Below, piece after piece: positions 48,510 to 56,930 of a stretch of 64,000 nt of DNA. This DNA is from Candidatus Falkowiibacteriota bacterium. Its GTDB lineage: Bacteria > Patescibacteriota > Patescibacteriia > Patescibacteriales > UBA12465. Position numbers and translations under genes: made by a program. The DNA lies in assembly GCA_026396875.1 (NCBI GenBank), contig JAPLVY010000004.1:147163-211162 (forward strand), read 5' to 3'. Under the pieces are notes generated by a model that saw nothing but the letters and a program-made list of their open reading frames with translations, was not told where the DNA came from and searched no databases. Position 1 is the first letter of the stretch, and each line of letters begins with the position of its first letter.

Positions 48510-49127
48510 TTATATCATGGTAATCAAATCTTCTTTTTTGAATCTGGTTTTTGTTCTAACTTTTTCATCTTCCGCGCGGTATCCCAAGGGCATAATTGCC
48601 GAAACCACCAGATTTTCCGGTAGCCCCAAGATCTCATGAAATTTTTCGTGATCAAATCCTTCCATTGGACAACTATCGATTTGTAATTCGGCGGCAGCAG
48701 CCAGGGCAAAGCCAAGAGCTAAATAAGTTTGCTTCTTCGACCACTCCACATTCATTCGGGGCAAAGATCCCATAACCAAATCTTCGTAGGCGCTGAGCCT
48801 TTCTCTTGCCTCCTGATTAGCGCCGGAAAGCAGGGTGAAATATTCATCAATACTTTTGGCAAAATCCGTACGAGCACTAAATACTAATAAGTGAGAACAG
48901 CTATCAATTTGTGCTTGTTCCCAGGAGGCTGATTTTAACTTTCTTAAAGTTTCTAAATTTTTTGGTGTGTTTTCAATCACGTGCAAGTGAAAGGCTTGTA
49001 GGCCATAAGAGGTGGGAGCGAGGCGTATTGCTTCTAGAACTTTTTCCAGATCGATGGTGGAAACTTTTTTATTTAGATCAAATTTCTTGGTTGCGTAGCG
49101 CCACTCTAAATTAGAAGTGAAGGACAT
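48510..49127 (-). CDS. Nitroreductase-family oxidoreductase (NfsB-like)
   Basis: A 205-residue protein of NfsB type: WRYATKKFD near the N-terminus, IRLAPTSYGLQAFHLHVIEN (FMN-binding), YLALGFALAAAAELQIDSCPMEGFD, and PLGYRAEDEKVRTKTRF at the C-terminus. It binds FMN and reduces quinones or nitro compounds with NAD(P)H. It faces the Nudix gene and is divergent from nrdA. Confidence 0.92.
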   Translation of the reverse strand: MSFTSNLEWRYATKKFDLNKKVSTIDLEKVLEAIRLAPTSYGLQAFHLHVIENTPKNLETLRKLKSASWEQAQIDSCSHLLVFSARTDFAKSIDEYFTLLSGANQEARERLSAYEDLVMGSLPRMNVEWSKKQTYLALGFALAAAAELQIDSCPMEGFDHEKFHEILGLPENLVVSAIMPLGYRAEDEKVRTKTRFKKEDLITMI

Positions 49128-49190
49128 AATTTTTTATAGTTAGTTTTTATTAATTATTTTATCAGCGAAGATTCGCAAGGTTTATCCCTC

Positions 49191-49219
49191 TTGAGTCTTG
49201 TTACTACATATTGTATACT
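49191..49219 (+). promoter_or_regulatory. Promoter of the nrdAB operon
   Basis: TTGAGT (49191-49196), 17-base spacer, TATACT (49214-49219), reading toward nrdA. Confidence 0.6.
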
Positions 49220-49243
49220 GAATATAAATAAAACACAATATGT
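49206..49243 (+). promoter_or_regulatory. Inverted repeat at the nrd promoter, candidate NrdR-type operator
   Basis: ACATATTGT (49206-49214) and its exact inverse ACAATATGT (49235-49243), centres 29 bp apart. The first arm overlaps the spacer and -10 box, the second lies just after the predicted start. The AT-rich ACAnTATGTG core and near three-turn spacing resemble paired NrdR boxes, but the match is partial. Confidence 0.45.
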
Positions 49244-49269
49244 GCCATTATTGCTAATTATTAAAATCT

Positions 49270-51711
49270 ATGAAAAATAACCTAAAAACTAGTAAAGGAA
49301 CGTTAATCGATGATAATTTTTTACGTTCCCGCTTATCCGCAGCACTTGCGGGAGTGGATAAAAAAGAGGACATTCTCGATAAATTAATTCAAGAGTCCAG
49401 CTTAGCGTTCTATGACTCAATGCCTGAGGAGGAATTGGATAAAGCAATTATCAACACGGCTGCCCAAAATATTAAGGATGAGCCAATTTATGACAGGGTA
49501 GCAGCGAGACTAAGTCTATTTTCTCTTTACCGAGATTTTTTTGGTTCCGATTTTGCTCCAGATAATTTAGCCAATCTCTATCGTCAGTCTTTTGCAAAAC
49601 AAATTGAAAGATCGGTAACCGAGGAAGCCTTGAACGAAAAAATGTTATCTTTTGACCTGGAAGTCCTTTCTAAAGCTATTGATCCTGAAGCGGATTTCAA
49701 CTTTAGCTACACTGGTATTTCCACTCTCATTCGCCGTTATTTGAGACGTGATCAAAATCAGCAAATTGCCGAATTGCCTCAACATGCCTGGATGAGAATC
49801 GCGATGGGCTTATCTTGGAACGAAGAAGACAAAAATATAATGGCCGAGAAATTTTATCAAAAGATGTCTGCTTTGGATTATTTACCAGGTGGTTCCACCA
49901 ATATTAATGCTGGTGCCAAGGAACCGCGTCTGTCCAATTGCTTCTTAATGGAGATGGAAGACAATGTTTCTCATATTGGAAAGACGGTGGCAGACGTTTT
50001 AAAGCTCTCCAAGGCAACTGGTGGCATCGGTTTGGCAGTAACCAAGCTTCGTGCTAGCGGTTCGCCAATCTCTACCAACAACACCTTTTCTTCTGGACCA
50101 GTACCTTTTTTACACATCATTGATTCGGCAATCAGAGCGATTTCTCGCGCTGGAAAAAAGATGGGAGCCTTATGTTTCTTTATGGAAAACTGGCATTATG
50201 ATTTTGCTGAGTTTTTGGACTTAAAGCAGAATGCTGGTGACGATTATCGTCGTACTAGAACCGCCAATATCGCCGCTTATCTTTCCGATGAATTTATGCG
50301 TCGGGTTAAAGCTGATGAATTTTGGTACTTATTTGATCCCAAGGAAACAGCTGACCTGATTGATCTTTATGGTGAGGATTTTTCTCGTCGCTACCTTGAG
50401 TATTGCGATTTAGCAGAGCAGGGAAAGATGAGGATTTTCAAAAAAATGAAAGCTCGTGATCAATTCCGTAGTATTGTGGTTTTCCTCCAGGCGACTTCTC
50501 ATCCCTGGATAACTTTTAAGGACACAATTAATGTGCGCGCTCTAAACAATAATACCGGTACTATTTATGGTTCAAATCTTTGTACGGAAATCACTTTGCC
50601 AACCGATGAGAATAATATTGCTGTTTGCAATATCATGTCGATTAATCTCGCCAAACATCTCAAGGAAGGCAAGGTAGATTATGAAAAATTAAAAGACAGT
50701 GTCCGTTTGTCTATTAGACAACTGGATAATTTAGTGGACATCAATCGCCCGCCAGTAGTAGAGGCCAAAAATTTTGATGATGCGAATCGGGCAATCGGCC
50801 TGGGTGTGATGGGGCTGGCGGATGTCTTTGAAACTCTAAATTTAGCTTATAATAGCCAGGCAGCTTTTGATTTGACTGACGAGGTGATGGAATTCATTAG
50901 CTATCAGGCGATCGACGCTTCTTGTGAATTAGCTGCTAGCCGAGGTGTTTATCAAAATTTCCCCGGCTCCCGCTGGTCACAAGGATTGGTTCCGTTCGAT
51001 ACTGTACAAATTTTGGCGACAGCCCGCCAAGAGGCCGTCGATGTTAATCAAAAAACTCATCTGGATTGGGACTCTTTGCGAGCCAAGGTTAAGCAGGGAA
51101 TGAGAAATTCTACGCTCCTAGCAATTGCTCCTACTGCCAATATCGGCCTGGTTGCCGGTACTTCTACGGGCATTGATCCGCGTTTTGCACAAATCTTTTC
51201 GCGCAATACGCTAGGCGGTAAATATCTAGAACTCAATATTAACCTAGTAAAAAAGCTTCAAGAATTAAATTTATGGGAAAGAACCAAGGGCGATCTTTTG
51301 GCTTCCTACGGAGATCTTTCGGAGCTAAATTATCTCCCGGAAGATATTAAAAATATTTACAAAGATTCATTCTCTGTTGGTCCTGAAGCTTTTTTGGAAG
51401 TGGCAGCTCGTGCTCAAAAATGGGTCGATCAAGCGATCAGCCGCAATATGTATCTGGCGACCCGTGACCCCGAAGAGGTGATGGCGATTTATATCTCAGC
51501 TTGGGAGCGTGGATTGAAAACCACTTATTATCTTCACATGAAGCCTCGTCACAGCGCTGAGCAGTCCACCGTGAAAGTGAATAAGGCTTCGTCGATTGGT
51601 AAACGTGGTTTTGGGGCGACCCTGAGTGTTCCGTTAAATGAAGTAGCTTTGCCGGGACAAGCCTGTCCCCTTGATCCCCAGGAACGTCTAAATTGTGAAA
51701 GTTGTCAGTAA
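49270..51711 (+). CDS. nrdA: Ribonucleoside-diphosphate reductase, alpha chain (class I)
   Basis: An 813-residue catalytic subunit. The radical-chemistry cysteines are present in LSNCF, GSNLCTEITLP and IAVCNIMSINLA, the C-terminal thiol pair is in NCESCQ, and the conserved PTANIGLVAGTSTGIDP and YLHMKPRH blocks are intact. The N-terminus (residues 1-60) has no recognisable ATP-cone, so dATP feedback at that site is probably lost. It makes deoxyribonucleotides together with the R2 subunit encoded 23 bases downstream. Confidence 0.95.
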   Translation: MKNNLKTSKGTLIDDNFLRSRLSAALAGVDKKEDILDKLIQESSLAFYDSMPEEELDKAIINTAAQNIKDEPIYDRVAARLSLFSLYRDFFGSDFAPDNLANLYRQSFAKQIERSVTEEALNEKMLSFDLEVLSKAIDPEADFNFSYTGISTLIRRYLRRDQNQQIAELPQHAWMRIAMGLSWNEEDKNIMAEKFYQKMSALDYLPGGSTNINAGAKEPRLSNCFLMEMEDNVSHIGKTVADVLKLSKATGGIGLAVTKLRASGSPISTNNTFSSGPVPFLHIIDSAIRAISRAGKKMGALCFFMENWHYDFAEFLDLKQNAGDDYRRTRTANIAAYLSDEFMRRVKADEFWYLFDPKETADLIDLYGEDFSRRYLEYCDLAEQGKMRIFKKMKARDQFRSIVVFLQATSHPWITFKDTINVRALNNNTGTIYGSNLCTEITLPTDENNIAVCNIMSINLAKHLKEGKVDYEKLKDSVRLSIRQLDNLVDINRPPVVEAKNFDDANRAIGLGVMGLADVFETLNLAYNSQAAFDLTDEVMEFISYQAIDASCELAASRGVYQNFPGSRWSQGLVPFDTVQILATARQEAVDVNQKTHLDWDSLRAKVKQGMRNSTLLAIAPTANIGLVAGTSTGIDPRFAQIFSRNTLGGKYLELNINLVKKLQELNLWERTKGDLLASYGDLSELNYLPEDIKNIYKDSFSVGPEAFLEVAARAQKWVDQAISRNMYLATRDPEEVMAIYISAWERGLKTTYYLHMKPRHSAEQSTVKVNKASSIGKRGFGATLSVPLNEVALPGQACPLDPQERLNCESCQ

Positions 51712-51734
51712 TAATAAAAATAATTTTAAATTAT

Positions 51735-52712
51735 ATGATTTTAGGAAAACCTTTAAATGAAGACTTAAGACTTCGCCCAATCCATTATCAATGGGCTTAC
51801 GATCTATATAATCAGGCCGTAGCCAATACTTGGTTTCCACACGAAATCGCTCTTGGTGAAGATCTGGAAGATTTTAAAAAAATGAGTGAAGACGAGAAGC
51901 ACGCAGTTTCTTTCTTGATGAGCTTCTTTAACCCCAGCGAACTAATTGTTAATCGATCTCTAGCTCTTGGAGTTTATCCTTATCTGAAGGCGCCAGAAAC
52001 CCATCTCTATCTGGCAAAACAGATGTGGGAGGAAGCCAATCATTCCATGGCCTTCGAATATGTCTTAGAAACCTTCCCTCTGGATCGGGAAAAAATCTTT
52101 GATAGTCACTTAAATGCGCCATCGATCAAGGCCAAAGAGGATTTTATCCTAGGTTTTACCGCCAGGATGACCGAAGTATCTTTGGATGTTAATAGCTTGG
52201 AAGGGAAGAAGGATTTTGTTCGCAATTTAATTGCCTACAATATTGTGATGGAGGGAATTTGGTTTTATAGTGGTTTTATGGTTGCCTTATCTTTCCGTCA
52301 GAAGCAGCAATTAAAAAATTTCGGTTCTATGATTGATTGGGTCGTCAGAGATGAGAGCTTGCACTTGAAATTCGGAATCAATTTAATTCTCACTATTCTC
52401 GAAGAAAATCCAGAAATTGCTACACCGGAATTTGCCAACGAAATTCGCGAGCTGATCATTAAGGGGGCAGAGATGGAAAATGATTATAACCGCGACCTTT
52501 TCCCGCGTGGTATTCAGGGAATCAATGCTGAGTATACCAATCAATACGTTCAATACGTTACGGATCGTCGTCTAGAAGAACTTGGTTTTGAGCCTCACTA
52601 TCACACCGCTAATCCGGCGCAATGGATGGCCGTGGAAACAGATACTTTGGAGTTAGTTAATTTTTTTGAAGTACAGAATACAAATTACGAAGTTGATAAT
52701 CGGGCCCACTAA
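51735..52712 (+). CDS. nrdB: Ribonucleoside-diphosphate reductase, R2 chain with Phe at the radical site (class Ic-like)
   Basis: Start taken at MILGKPLNEDLRLRP (325 residues); the track start overlaps nrdA. All six metal ligands can be placed: Glu in PSELIVNRS (about 70), Glu100 and His103 in WEEANHS, Glu in VMEGIWF (about 172), and Glu/His in VRDESLHLKF. The residue four after His103, normally the radical Tyr (ExxHxxxY), is Phe107 (EEANHSMAF). Tyr-to-Phe with a Glu first ligand is the pattern of class Ic R2 such as in Chlamydia, which uses a Mn/Fe cofactor instead of a tyrosyl radical. Cofactor identity is inference. Confidence 0.92.
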   Translation: MILGKPLNEDLRLRPIHYQWAYDLYNQAVANTWFPHEIALGEDLEDFKKMSEDEKHAVSFLMSFFNPSELIVNRSLALGVYPYLKAPETHLYLAKQMWEEANHSMAFEYVLETFPLDREKIFDSHLNAPSIKAKEDFILGFTARMTEVSLDVNSLEGKKDFVRNLIAYNIVMEGIWFYSGFMVALSFRQKQQLKNFGSMIDWVVRDESLHLKFGINLILTILEENPEIATPEFANEIRELIIKGAEMENDYNRDLFPRGIQGINAEYTNQYVQYVTDRRLEELGFEPHYHTANPAQWMAVETDTLELVNFFEVQNTNYEVDNRAH

Positions 52713-52727
52713 TATTTTTTTCAAAAC

Positions 52728-52762
52728 AAAAAACCGCTTTCTTTTCGGAAGGCGGTTTTTTT
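52728..52762. terminator. Bidirectional terminator
   Basis: AAACCGC..TC / GA..GCGGTTT hairpin with flanking runs, between nrdB and the convergent small secreted gene. Confidence 0.85.
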
Positions 52763-52777
52763 ATTGAATAGAAAAAT

Positions 52778-53041
52778 CTAATCTCTTACCGATTTCATTA
52801 CCTTGAGAGTGATAGTTTTGATGCCATTTCGTTTCGCGTAGGCCTCAGTTTTTTTCTTGACCGACGGGCGAACTCCGGCGGGAACTTTATTGAGTAATTT
52901 TTTGGCATCAGCAGTCCAGACGAAAGCGCTGGTTGCTGTTTTTTTGACAGTAGTTTTTGTTGCCGCTTGTACCGAAAGTCCGCCAAAAAGAGAAATGGAT
53001 AAACATAAGGCGATGGCTAAGACTTTTAAACTCTTGTTCAT
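52778..53041 (-). CDS. Small secreted protein with a PCP_red-like domain
   Basis: An 87-residue protein with a signal peptide (LFGGLSVQAA cleavage) and a 45-residue C-terminal domain FVWTADAKKLLNKVPAGVRP-SVKKKTEAYAKRNG. This follows the pattern of the short helical module at the end of light-independent protochlorophyllide reductase subunit B (W..eA...l..vP.gvR..v....e.yA...g). Here it stands alone and is exported, with no chlorophyll-related gene nearby. Function unknown. Confidence 0.75.
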   Translation of the reverse strand: MNKSLKVLAIALCLSISLFGGLSVQAATKTTVKKTATSAFVWTADAKKLLNKVPAGVRPSVKKKTEAYAKRNGIKTITLKVMKSVRD

Positions 53042-53196
53042 ATTTTTAGATATTTTTTGAAAATTTAAATAAACTCACTTTCTTATTCTAAACCACTTGC
53101 GGTTTTTTTTCAAATTTGACAATAATACATAATTATTTGTAAATGGCTTCCTTATTTATACGCATTTATCTGATTTTTTATTTGCCCCACCAAATT

Positions 53197-53238
53197 AAAA
53201 GCCCTCTGATTCTACTTATTGGTAGTTCAGAGGGCTTT
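53197..53238 (-). terminator. Terminator of the lipoprotein gene
   Basis: AAAGCCCTCTGA / TCAGAGGGCTTT, a 12-bp perfect stem just after the minus-strand stop codon; rest of the 53042-53257 gap shows only AT-rich sequence. Confidence 0.85.
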
Positions 53239-53257
53239 ATGTTGTTTGTTTGCAAGA

Positions 53258-53797
53258 CTAGTATTCCGTTATCGGAATAATGATTTGCAAACACATGTAG
53301 TTCGGTTTTTCTGACTGTTCATCCAAGCCATTGGCTGAAATAACAGTCTGGTCACCGTTTTGATCTACCCCGAATTCGGCGTAGTTCATCGGGTTCCAAA
53401 TTTGATGAGATGAACCGTAAGCTGGTTTAATGGTGCCAAGGGTTTTTCCTGTTTTATCGAAGAATAAGGTAATGAAAGGATTATTATTATTTAATCCCTC
53501 CTGAATGTAAACTCCGTCAGGGGATCCTTGTCCGTTGATACAAATGCGGAGCAGAGAATCGGTGCCATTTGGTTTGTAATAGTGGTTGGAAACCTTAGTT
53601 TCGAAGGTGCCACCATCACCGTTAGTGGTGTGCCAGATAACCGTTATTTTTTTGCCATCGGCAAGTTGTTTGGCATCCAATGAAGTATTGGCGGAAATTG
53701 AATAGCATTTATCAAACTCTCTTTTTTGTTCTTTTGAACAGCTAGTCATTAAAGTTGCGGCGCAAAGCACCATCATGGAAAACACGAATTTTTTCAT
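53258..53797 (-). CDS. Putative lipoprotein of unknown function
   Basis: A 179-residue protein with a lipoprotein signal (MVLCAATLMTSC, Cys at residue 20) followed by SKEQKREFD. The rest is beta-rich with several Asn/Gly turns (WHTTNGDGGTFETK, GQGSPDGVYIQEGLNNNN). The signal with SCSK right after the lipobox recalls Bacteroidetes lipoproteins, and no similar gene is nearby, so transfer is possible. It stands alone with its own terminator. Confidence 0.7.
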   Translation of the reverse strand: MKKFVFSMMVLCAATLMTSCSKEQKREFDKCYSISANTSLDAKQLADGKKITVIWHTTNGDGGTFETKVSNHYYKPNGTDSLLRICINGQGSPDGVYIQEGLNNNNPFITLFFDKTGKTLGTIKPAYGSSHQIWNPMNYAEFGVDQNGDQTVISANGLDEQSEKPNYMCLQIIIPITEY

Positions 53798-53920
53798 GGT
53801 TTGTTTAGTTTTTGTTGTGAAAGGTCGTTTTTAATTGTCCACAAATTATACCATATAATTTAAAATATGTCAAGAATAGACTAAGATTTTCAATTATTTT
53901 TTGCTAATATTAATATAAAA

Positions 53921-53954
53921 TAAAAAAGGGCTTTTTATGGAAAAAGTCCTTTTT
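53921..53954 (-). terminator. Terminator of the greA-ABC-F run
   Basis: AAAAAGGGCTTTTT / AAAAAGTCCTTTTT imperfect hairpin following the ABC-F stop codon on the minus strand. Confidence 0.7.
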
Positions 53955-53971
53955 CGTTCGCTGACAATTCA

Positions 53972-55732
53972 TCAGCTATTTTCCTGCTCAGAGCTCAGCT
54001 TGAACCATTCTTCCTCTTTCTGCCAGATTTCCGTCTTGATATTCTCTAGCTCTCGGTTTTTCTCCTGGTCATAGTCGTGATAGTTTTCTAAGAAATATTC
54101 TAGGAGAGATTTTTTTTGTTCTTGTAATTTTGCCAACTCCTTCTCTAGTTGGCGAATCATCTTTTGCCTTTCCTTGAGCTGTTGGTATCTTTCCGTGGCG
54201 CTATTTCTTGGGGCTTCCACTTCTACGATCTCCGGTTTTTTGAGCAGCTCTTTTTCTAAGCGGCCGACATATTCTTCGTATTCCTCGTAACGCTTTTTGG
54301 CGTGGCCTTCTTTGATCTCAATAATATCAGTTGCCACCAGGCTACAGAAGGTTCTATCGTGACTAGCAAAAAAGACGCTGCCATTATATTTATTCAAAGC
54401 ACTGCCAAGAGCCTCGGTGGTTTCAAAATCAAGATGGCAAGTCGGTTCATCAAGGATGAGGATGTCTGGTTTTGAAAGCAGCAACCCTGCCAAAAGAAGG
54501 CGTGAGCGCTCGCCGCCAGAAAGGACGCTAATTGATTTTTTTAATTCTTCATCTTTGAATAAAAAATCTCCAGCCATTTTCAGGACGGTTTCGGTTTTAA
54601 TTTCGCTTGCTGCCATTTTCCTTAAATAGTCGCCAGCTTGAATTTTCCCATCCATTTTTTCCATTTCTTCTTGACTATGATAAGCGAGCTGGCTATCGCT
54701 GGCAAAATGAAAAGAGCCACCAAGCGGTGATATTTTTTCGGTGAGAGTTTTGATCAACGTACTTTTTCCTTGACCGTTAAGCCCGAGAATCGCCACCCTT
54801 TCTCCTGCCTGAAAATCAATATTGATATTCTCCACGATTTTTTTGTGACCGTAGCCGATACTGAGATTTTTCATCTTGAGAACAGTATTTTTTTTCTTGA
54901 TGACGGGTGGAATATTTATTCTAGTGATTCCGGCTTGATGTTCAATGGTAATTCTCTTGTTTTCTAGTTTATTGATTTTTCTGATGACAGCTTGTGCCTG
55001 CTTAGCCTTTGAGGCTTTGGCGCGAAAGCGATCAACAAATTCTTGCAGGTGTTGTTGTTGCCGATTCAAGCTCTCATTAGCTTTCACGAGAGTAGAAAGT
55101 TTTTCTTCCTTAAAAGCCAAATATGATTCAATTCCTCCGGGGTAATGGTAACAGCCGGTGCCGGAAATTTCTAAAGTTTCCTCGCAAGTTTGTTTTAAAA
55201 ATTCGCGATCATGGGAAATAATCATGAAGCTGCCACGATAAGAGCGCAGGAAGTCTTCCAGCAATAATATTGTGCTGAGATCTAGGTAGTTGCTTGGTTC
55301 ATCTAACAGGAAGATGTTCGGTTCTTTTAGTAACATGCCGGTCAGTTTCAGGCGCATGCGCCAACCACCAGACAAAGCTTCGGCTAGGTCGCCAAGCTTT
55401 TCCTGGTCTAACTCAAATTTTGCTGCCAGTTTTTTTATTTGCCATTCTGGTTTTTCACTCAATCTCTCCAGGTAAGCAAAGGCGCTTTCTCCTTCTTCAA
55501 ATTCTTCATTTTGTTTCAGGTAGCCGATATGAGTGTCCTTGCCGATAATTAATTCGCCATCATCCGCTTCTTCTTCACCACAAATAATTTTAAAAATGGT
55601 TGACTTACCGGCACCATTGCGACCAATTACTCCGATTTTTTGTTTTTCGGATACAGCAAAAGAAAGACCGCTGAAAATTTTTTGACCGCCATATTCTTTT
55701 TTTAGGTTATTGGCTTGCAAAAGGATTGCCAT
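53972..55732 (-). CDS. ABC-F family ATPase
   Basis: A 586-residue protein with two ABC cassettes and no membrane part. Cassette 1: GVIGRNGAGKST, EALSGGWRMRLKL, IFLLDEPSNYLDL. Linker of about 80 residues with a basic helix (QEFVDRFRAKASKAKQAQAV), the P-site tRNA-interaction motif region. Cassette 2: AILGLNGQGKST, SVLSGGERSRLLL, ILILDEPTCHLDF. A charged coiled coil ends the protein. ABC-F proteins act on the ribosome, relieving stalls. Its ATG abuts the greA stop, so the two form an operon. Confidence 0.93.
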   Translation of the reverse strand: MAILLQANNLKKEYGGQKIFSGLSFAVSEKQKIGVIGRNGAGKSTIFKIICGEEEADDGELIIGKDTHIGYLKQNEEFEEGESAFAYLERLSEKPEWQIKKLAAKFELDQEKLGDLAEALSGGWRMRLKLTGMLLKEPNIFLLDEPSNYLDLSTILLLEDFLRSYRGSFMIISHDREFLKQTCEETLEISGTGCYHYPGGIESYLAFKEEKLSTLVKANESLNRQQQHLQEFVDRFRAKASKAKQAQAVIRKINKLENKRITIEHQAGITRINIPPVIKKKNTVLKMKNLSIGYGHKKIVENINIDFQAGERVAILGLNGQGKSTLIKTLTEKISPLGGSFHFASDSQLAYHSQEEMEKMDGKIQAGDYLRKMAASEIKTETVLKMAGDFLFKDEELKKSISVLSGGERSRLLLAGLLLSKPDILILDEPTCHLDFETTEALGSALNKYNGSVFFASHDRTFCSLVATDIIEIKEGHAKKRYEEYEEYVGRLEKELLKKPEIVEVEAPRNSATERYQQLKERQKMIRQLEKELAKLQEQKKSLLEYFLENYHDYDQEKNRELENIKTEIWQKEEEWFKLSSEQENS

Positions 55733-56230
55733 CTATTCAATGCTAATAATTTTATATTCAATAATTTTCTCTCTCGGAGAAATTTTTACCTGATCGCCAA
55801 CTCTTTTTCCTAGCAGAGCCTCACCAAGGGGGGAGTTGTGGGAGATGATGCCATTTTGGGGGTCAGTTTCTACTGAACCGAGCAGGCGATATTTTTTTTG
55901 TTTGCCATTTTGCGCTAGAGTGATTAGATTCCCCAATTCTATTTTACCAGAGTTATTAGGGCTGATAATCTCCGCTCTGGTTAATAGGTCGCTAATTTCG
56001 TCTATTCTTTTGTTAATACCACGCAGTCGCGATTTTGCCATTTGATAACCGGCATTTTCTGAAAAGTCACCCATTTCTGCCAAGCGCTTTACTTCAGCAG
56101 CTTCGCGCGGCCTTTTAACTTCTTTTAGTTTTTTTAGGGTATCAGTAAGCTCGCGGAATTTTTCCGGAGTTAGGTGAGGGTCTGATTTTTGGCGAGGTAA
56201 TTTGTCGGCTCTCCTGGTTGGCACTTGCAT
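55733..56230 (-). CDS. greA: Transcription elongation factor GreA
   Basis: Start taken at MQVPTRRADKLPRQ (165 residues) because the longer track ORF adds 40 unrelated residues. The N-terminal coiled coil has the acidic tip GDFSENAGYQMAK, which reaches into RNA polymerase to stimulate cleavage of backtracked RNA, and the C-terminal domain has SPLGEALLGKRVGD. A basic N-terminal extension precedes the coiled coil. The stop codon TAG abuts the ATG of the ABC-F gene. Confidence 0.92.
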   Translation of the reverse strand: MQVPTRRADKLPRQKSDPHLTPEKFRELTDTLKKLKEVKRPREAAEVKRLAEMGDFSENAGYQMAKSRLRGINKRIDEISDLLTRAEIISPNNSGKIELGNLITLAQNGKQKKYRLLGSVETDPQNGIISHNSPLGEALLGKRVGDQVKISPREKIIEYKIISIE

Positions 56231-56422
56231 ATTTTTGATTTTAGTTTTCCTTACTAAGATTATCGTTGTTTTTGCCTGATATAGCAAGGAGTAGACTTTT
56301 AAAATATATTTCTTTTTCTCGCGTATTAATCCATTGGAAGGCCTGCCCAAAACTTAATTCATTAATTAAAAAATTATCCCGGTTTTTCTGTACATCTGAA
56401 AAAACAGGGTTTACTAAATAAT

Positions 56423-56866
56423 ATGAAAAAGAAAACTATTGTTTCTGGCGCCCTGGCTCTACTTGCCCTTGCCTCAGTTTCAAGTATTGCCTTGCCGGTA
56501 ATGGCAGCAACCGATTCCTCGTCACCAACAACTGTTAAAGTTGGCAAAGAGGGGAAGCATCAACAATTTGGTCAAAATAAAAATCTCACTGCCTCTCAGA
56601 AAACCGCCATTGATCAGAAAATAGCCGCCAAGAAAGCCGCGACAACTCAGGCGAAGGCCGAAATCCAGGCCGCTTTGACTGCCGGTGACTATAATGCTTG
56701 GGTAACCGCAGAAAAGAAGTATCACGGCGATAAAGCGCCAATTCTCAGCCAGGTAACGAGTGCCAATTTTGCTAAATTTGCCGAAGCCAAAAGTTATTTA
56801 GAAAGAGGAAGAGCAATGATGATAGAACTGGGAATTAAGGGCGAGATGCCTGGTTTCCAAAAATAA
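56423..56866 (+). CDS. Small secreted helical protein
   Basis: A 147-residue protein with a signal peptide (ASVSSIALPVMAA) and a positively charged, Ala/Lys-rich helical body (AIDQKIAAKKAATTQAKAEI, AAKSYLERGRAM). No Cys, no recognised domain. Similar small secreted proteins are common in CPR genomes. It stands alone before a strong terminator. Confidence 0.7.
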   Translation: MKKKTIVSGALALLALASVSSIALPVMAATDSSSPTTVKVGKEGKHQQFGQNKNLTASQKTAIDQKIAAKKAATTQAKAEIQAALTAGDYNAWVTAEKKYHGDKAPILSQVTSANFAKFAEAKSYLERGRAMMIELGIKGEMPGFQK

Positions 56867-56875
56867 GAACTAACT

Positions 56876-56916
56876 TCCAAAAACCGCACCTCGAGATTTA
56901 GAGGGCGGTTTTTTGG
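56876..56916. terminator. Bidirectional terminator
   Basis: CCAAAAACCGC / GCGGTTTTTTGG with inner CCTC/GAGG pairing; it separates the secreted protein gene and the disrupted adk. Confidence 0.85.
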
Positions 56917-56930
56917 AATTGTCGAACATT

